From the IMG/VR virus record IMGVR_UViG_3300047470_000340, positions 1-31,520 of that record: a stretch of 31,520 nt of DNA; one strand, 5' to 3'. The stretch is from a virus. A model generated the notes under the pieces. That model did no database searches. It was given only the letters and a program-made list of their open reading frames with translations, and was not told where the DNA came from. Numbering within the stretch: the first letter of the stretch is position 1; every line of letters starts with the position of its first letter. Made by a program: the position numbers and the translations under genes. Shown one piece after another: positions 30,401 to 31,520 of this stretch.

Positions 30401-31264
30401 TTAGCGGACGGGGATGAGGCCCCGTAGTGCCGACGCCTGGGTTGCGGTTTCTTCAAACGCGGATATATCAAGGGCAGCGCGAAGCGTACCCGGCACGACA
30501 GCGCGAGGCTTGTCGCCACCGGCAGCGCTAGGCGTACCGGTCTTGATTTCGGAAAGCAGTTTGCGTCTTTCGGTGCGGGGCATTCCGGACTTGGCGAGGG
30601 CGGCGTCCAAACGGCGCGCGGCGTGCGCCTGACTCTGCTCCTGGTCGGTGGCTTCCTTCACTTCATCGGCGGAAATGAGCCCGGTGGCGAAGCCCTTCTC
30701 CATGGCAGTAGCCCCACCCATGTAGGTCTCCGCATCCAGCATCGATTCGACGGTCTTCTCATCTTGACCACTGGTGTCGGCATACAGGCCAATCATGGCG
30801 CGGTCGAACTCCTCCATGGTATCGGCTAGCTCACGGATCGCGTGTCGATTCCCGGCAAAGTAGGTCCAGCAATTGTGGATCATCAAAAAGGCGGTTTTGG
30901 CCACCTCGCGCGTTTCACCGGCCATGGCGATGACGGATGCCGCTGAGGCTGCCAGGCCCAGTACCTTGGTGGTGACCTGCTGGGAGTGCTCGCGCAGCCG
31001 GTTATAAATGGCGATGCCTTCAAACATGTCGCCGCCTGGCGAGTTGATGTACACGGTGACGGGCTTGTCGCCGATAGTGCGCAACGCGGCATCCACACGC
31101 TTCACTGTGACGCCCTCTCCCCACCAATCCTCGCCAATGATCCCGTACATGGTGATGGTGTCAGTTCCGGTTTCCGTGGCAGCACGGATATCCGGATTCC
31201 ACATTTCGAGCGCACGGGGGCTCAGCTCGCAGCGAAAGCCGCTGGCTTTGATATTCAGCGCCAT
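30401..31264 (-). CDS. ClpP-like prohead protease
   Basis: 287 aa, start ATG 31264 with AGGAG six bases upstream. It has the ClpP/S14 pattern: VTVYINSPGGDMFEGIAIYN, then LGLAASAASVIAM with probable nucleophile S107, then FLMIHNCW with H130, and a later Asp. A C-terminal region (about 205-287, charged and helical) follows. It cuts the capsid delta domain during head maturation. It lies between portal and capsid genes, as in HK97-like phages. Confidence 0.93.
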   Translation of the reverse strand: MALNIKASGFRCELSPRALEMWNPDIRAATETGTDTITMYGIIGEDWWGEGVTVKRVDAALRTIGDKPVTVYINSPGGDMFEGIAIYNRLREHSQQVTTKVLGLAASAASVIAMAGETREVAKTAFLMIHNCWTYFAGNRHAIRELADTMEEFDRAMIGLYADTSGQDEKTVESMLDAETYMGGATAMEKGFATGLISADEVKEATDQEQSQAHAARRLDAALAKSGMPRTERRKLLSEIKTGTPSAAGGDKPRAVVPGTLRAALDISAFEETATQASALRGLIPVR

Positions 31265-31266
31265 GG

Positions 31267-31520
31267 TTACTCCTGGTCCTGGCCAAGCCAGTTTTTCAAA
31301 GCAGCCTGTGCGGCTTGCCCGTCGGTTGTTTTCCCCAACTGATCAATCGGGGTGAGGTTGGTCTGTACGGTGAGCACCGCGGCGTTCCCGCCCATTCGGG
31401 GCAGGTTCTCTTTAACCCGGCAGTCGTCCCGGGTGTAGATGCCGTTCTGCACCATCGTGCTGTAAAGCGCAGCCCGTGCGGCGCTGTCGGCTTTGAGGAA
31501 GGCTTCAAGAGCGAACTCGG
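31267..31520 (-). CDS. portal protein, C-terminal part (continues past the window)
   Basis: The open minus-strand frame enters from the right end (31518) and stops at 31267. It reads EFALEAFLKADSAARAALYS then MVQNGIYTRDDCRVKENLPR and GGNAAVLTVQTNLTPIDQL, the usual C-terminus of HK97-type portal proteins. The stop is two bases from the protease start. The internal ATG at 31455 is not the true start. It forms the DNA entry ring of the head. Confidence 0.88.
   Translation of the reverse strand, partial: EFALEAFLKADSAARAALYSTMVQNGIYTRDDCRVKENLPRMGGNAAVLTVQTNLTPIDQLGKTTDGQAAQAALKNWLGQDQE

Larger units (their letters stand above)
4841..31520. mobile_element. lambda/HK97-like siphovirus prophage (left end and late genes; continues past the window)
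   Basis: The left boundary is set by the tRNA-Ser 3' repeat. From 8785 onward an unbroken minus-strand series runs, in order of transcription, from portal through head, tail, fibre and lysis genes. The 4901-8788 end carries accessory genes. Terminase, replication, repressor and integrase genes are not in the window and are expected to the right. Head and tail genes all look intact. A 2-nt frameshift in the SRAP gene and an endolysin relic are the only decay signs in this element. Confidence 0.85.

Overview
The window is most simply read as a Pseudomonas chromosome (fluorescens-group-like) carrying two stacked insertions at the 3' end of a tRNA-Ser(UGA) gene. The host call rests on the tRNA-Ser sequence, the GC-rich coding style, a degenerate intergenic repeat of a kind I recall from Pseudomonas chromosomes, and the phage gene types. 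This is recognition from memory and was not searched. An 84-bp perfect direct repeat (7-90 and 4841-4924) holds the tRNA 3' end, from the anticodon stem through CCA, plus half of its terminator. Each copy is followed at the same distance by the same small gene, decayed in copy 1 (281-470) and intact in copy 2 (5105-5314).

Region 1 (67-4840) is a 4.8-kb island without an integrase. It carries a 571-aa protein with a HEPN signature (Rx4H), a 486-aa protein with a PD-(D/E)xK-like core, and a 106-aa protein of unknown function. This is a candidate defence or toxin island.

Region 2 (4901-8788) is the accessory end of a prophage. It has the 69-aa gene, a stand-alone response-regulator receiver protein, two very short membrane peptides on the minus strand, a LexA-box-controlled two-gene operon (coiled-coil protein plus a YedK/HMCES-type SRAP protein with a 2-nt frameshift near its end), a small hypothetical gene, a decayed endolysin relic, and an MltR-like HEPN protein that looks like a moron.

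Region 3 (8785-31520, all minus strand) is the late operon of a lambda/HK97-like siphovirus, read from right to left. The order is portal (cut by the window end), ClpP-like prohead protease, major capsid, a small unknown protein, head-tail connectors, tail completion, tail terminator, tail tube, tail assembly chaperones G and GT (with a lambda-type GGGAAAG -1 frameshift site), a membrane moron, tape measure, Dit-like/L-like/K-like tail-tip proteins, a giant 2521-aa J host-specificity protein with 366-bp tandem repeats, tail fibre and chaperone genes, DUF1353, a small protein, SleB-type endolysin and an Rz-like spanin. Most late genes are packed with ATGA/TAATG-type overlaps or gaps of a few bases. 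Several intrinsic-terminator-like hairpins sit in the few longer gaps. The terminase, replication, immunity and integrase genes would lie beyond the right end.

The most notable observations are the integrase-less HEPN/nuclease-like island between the att repeats, the perfect SOS box driving a coiled-coil-SRAP operon, the nearly identical 366-bp repeats and three carbohydrate-binding-like modules in J, and the programmed frameshift site.
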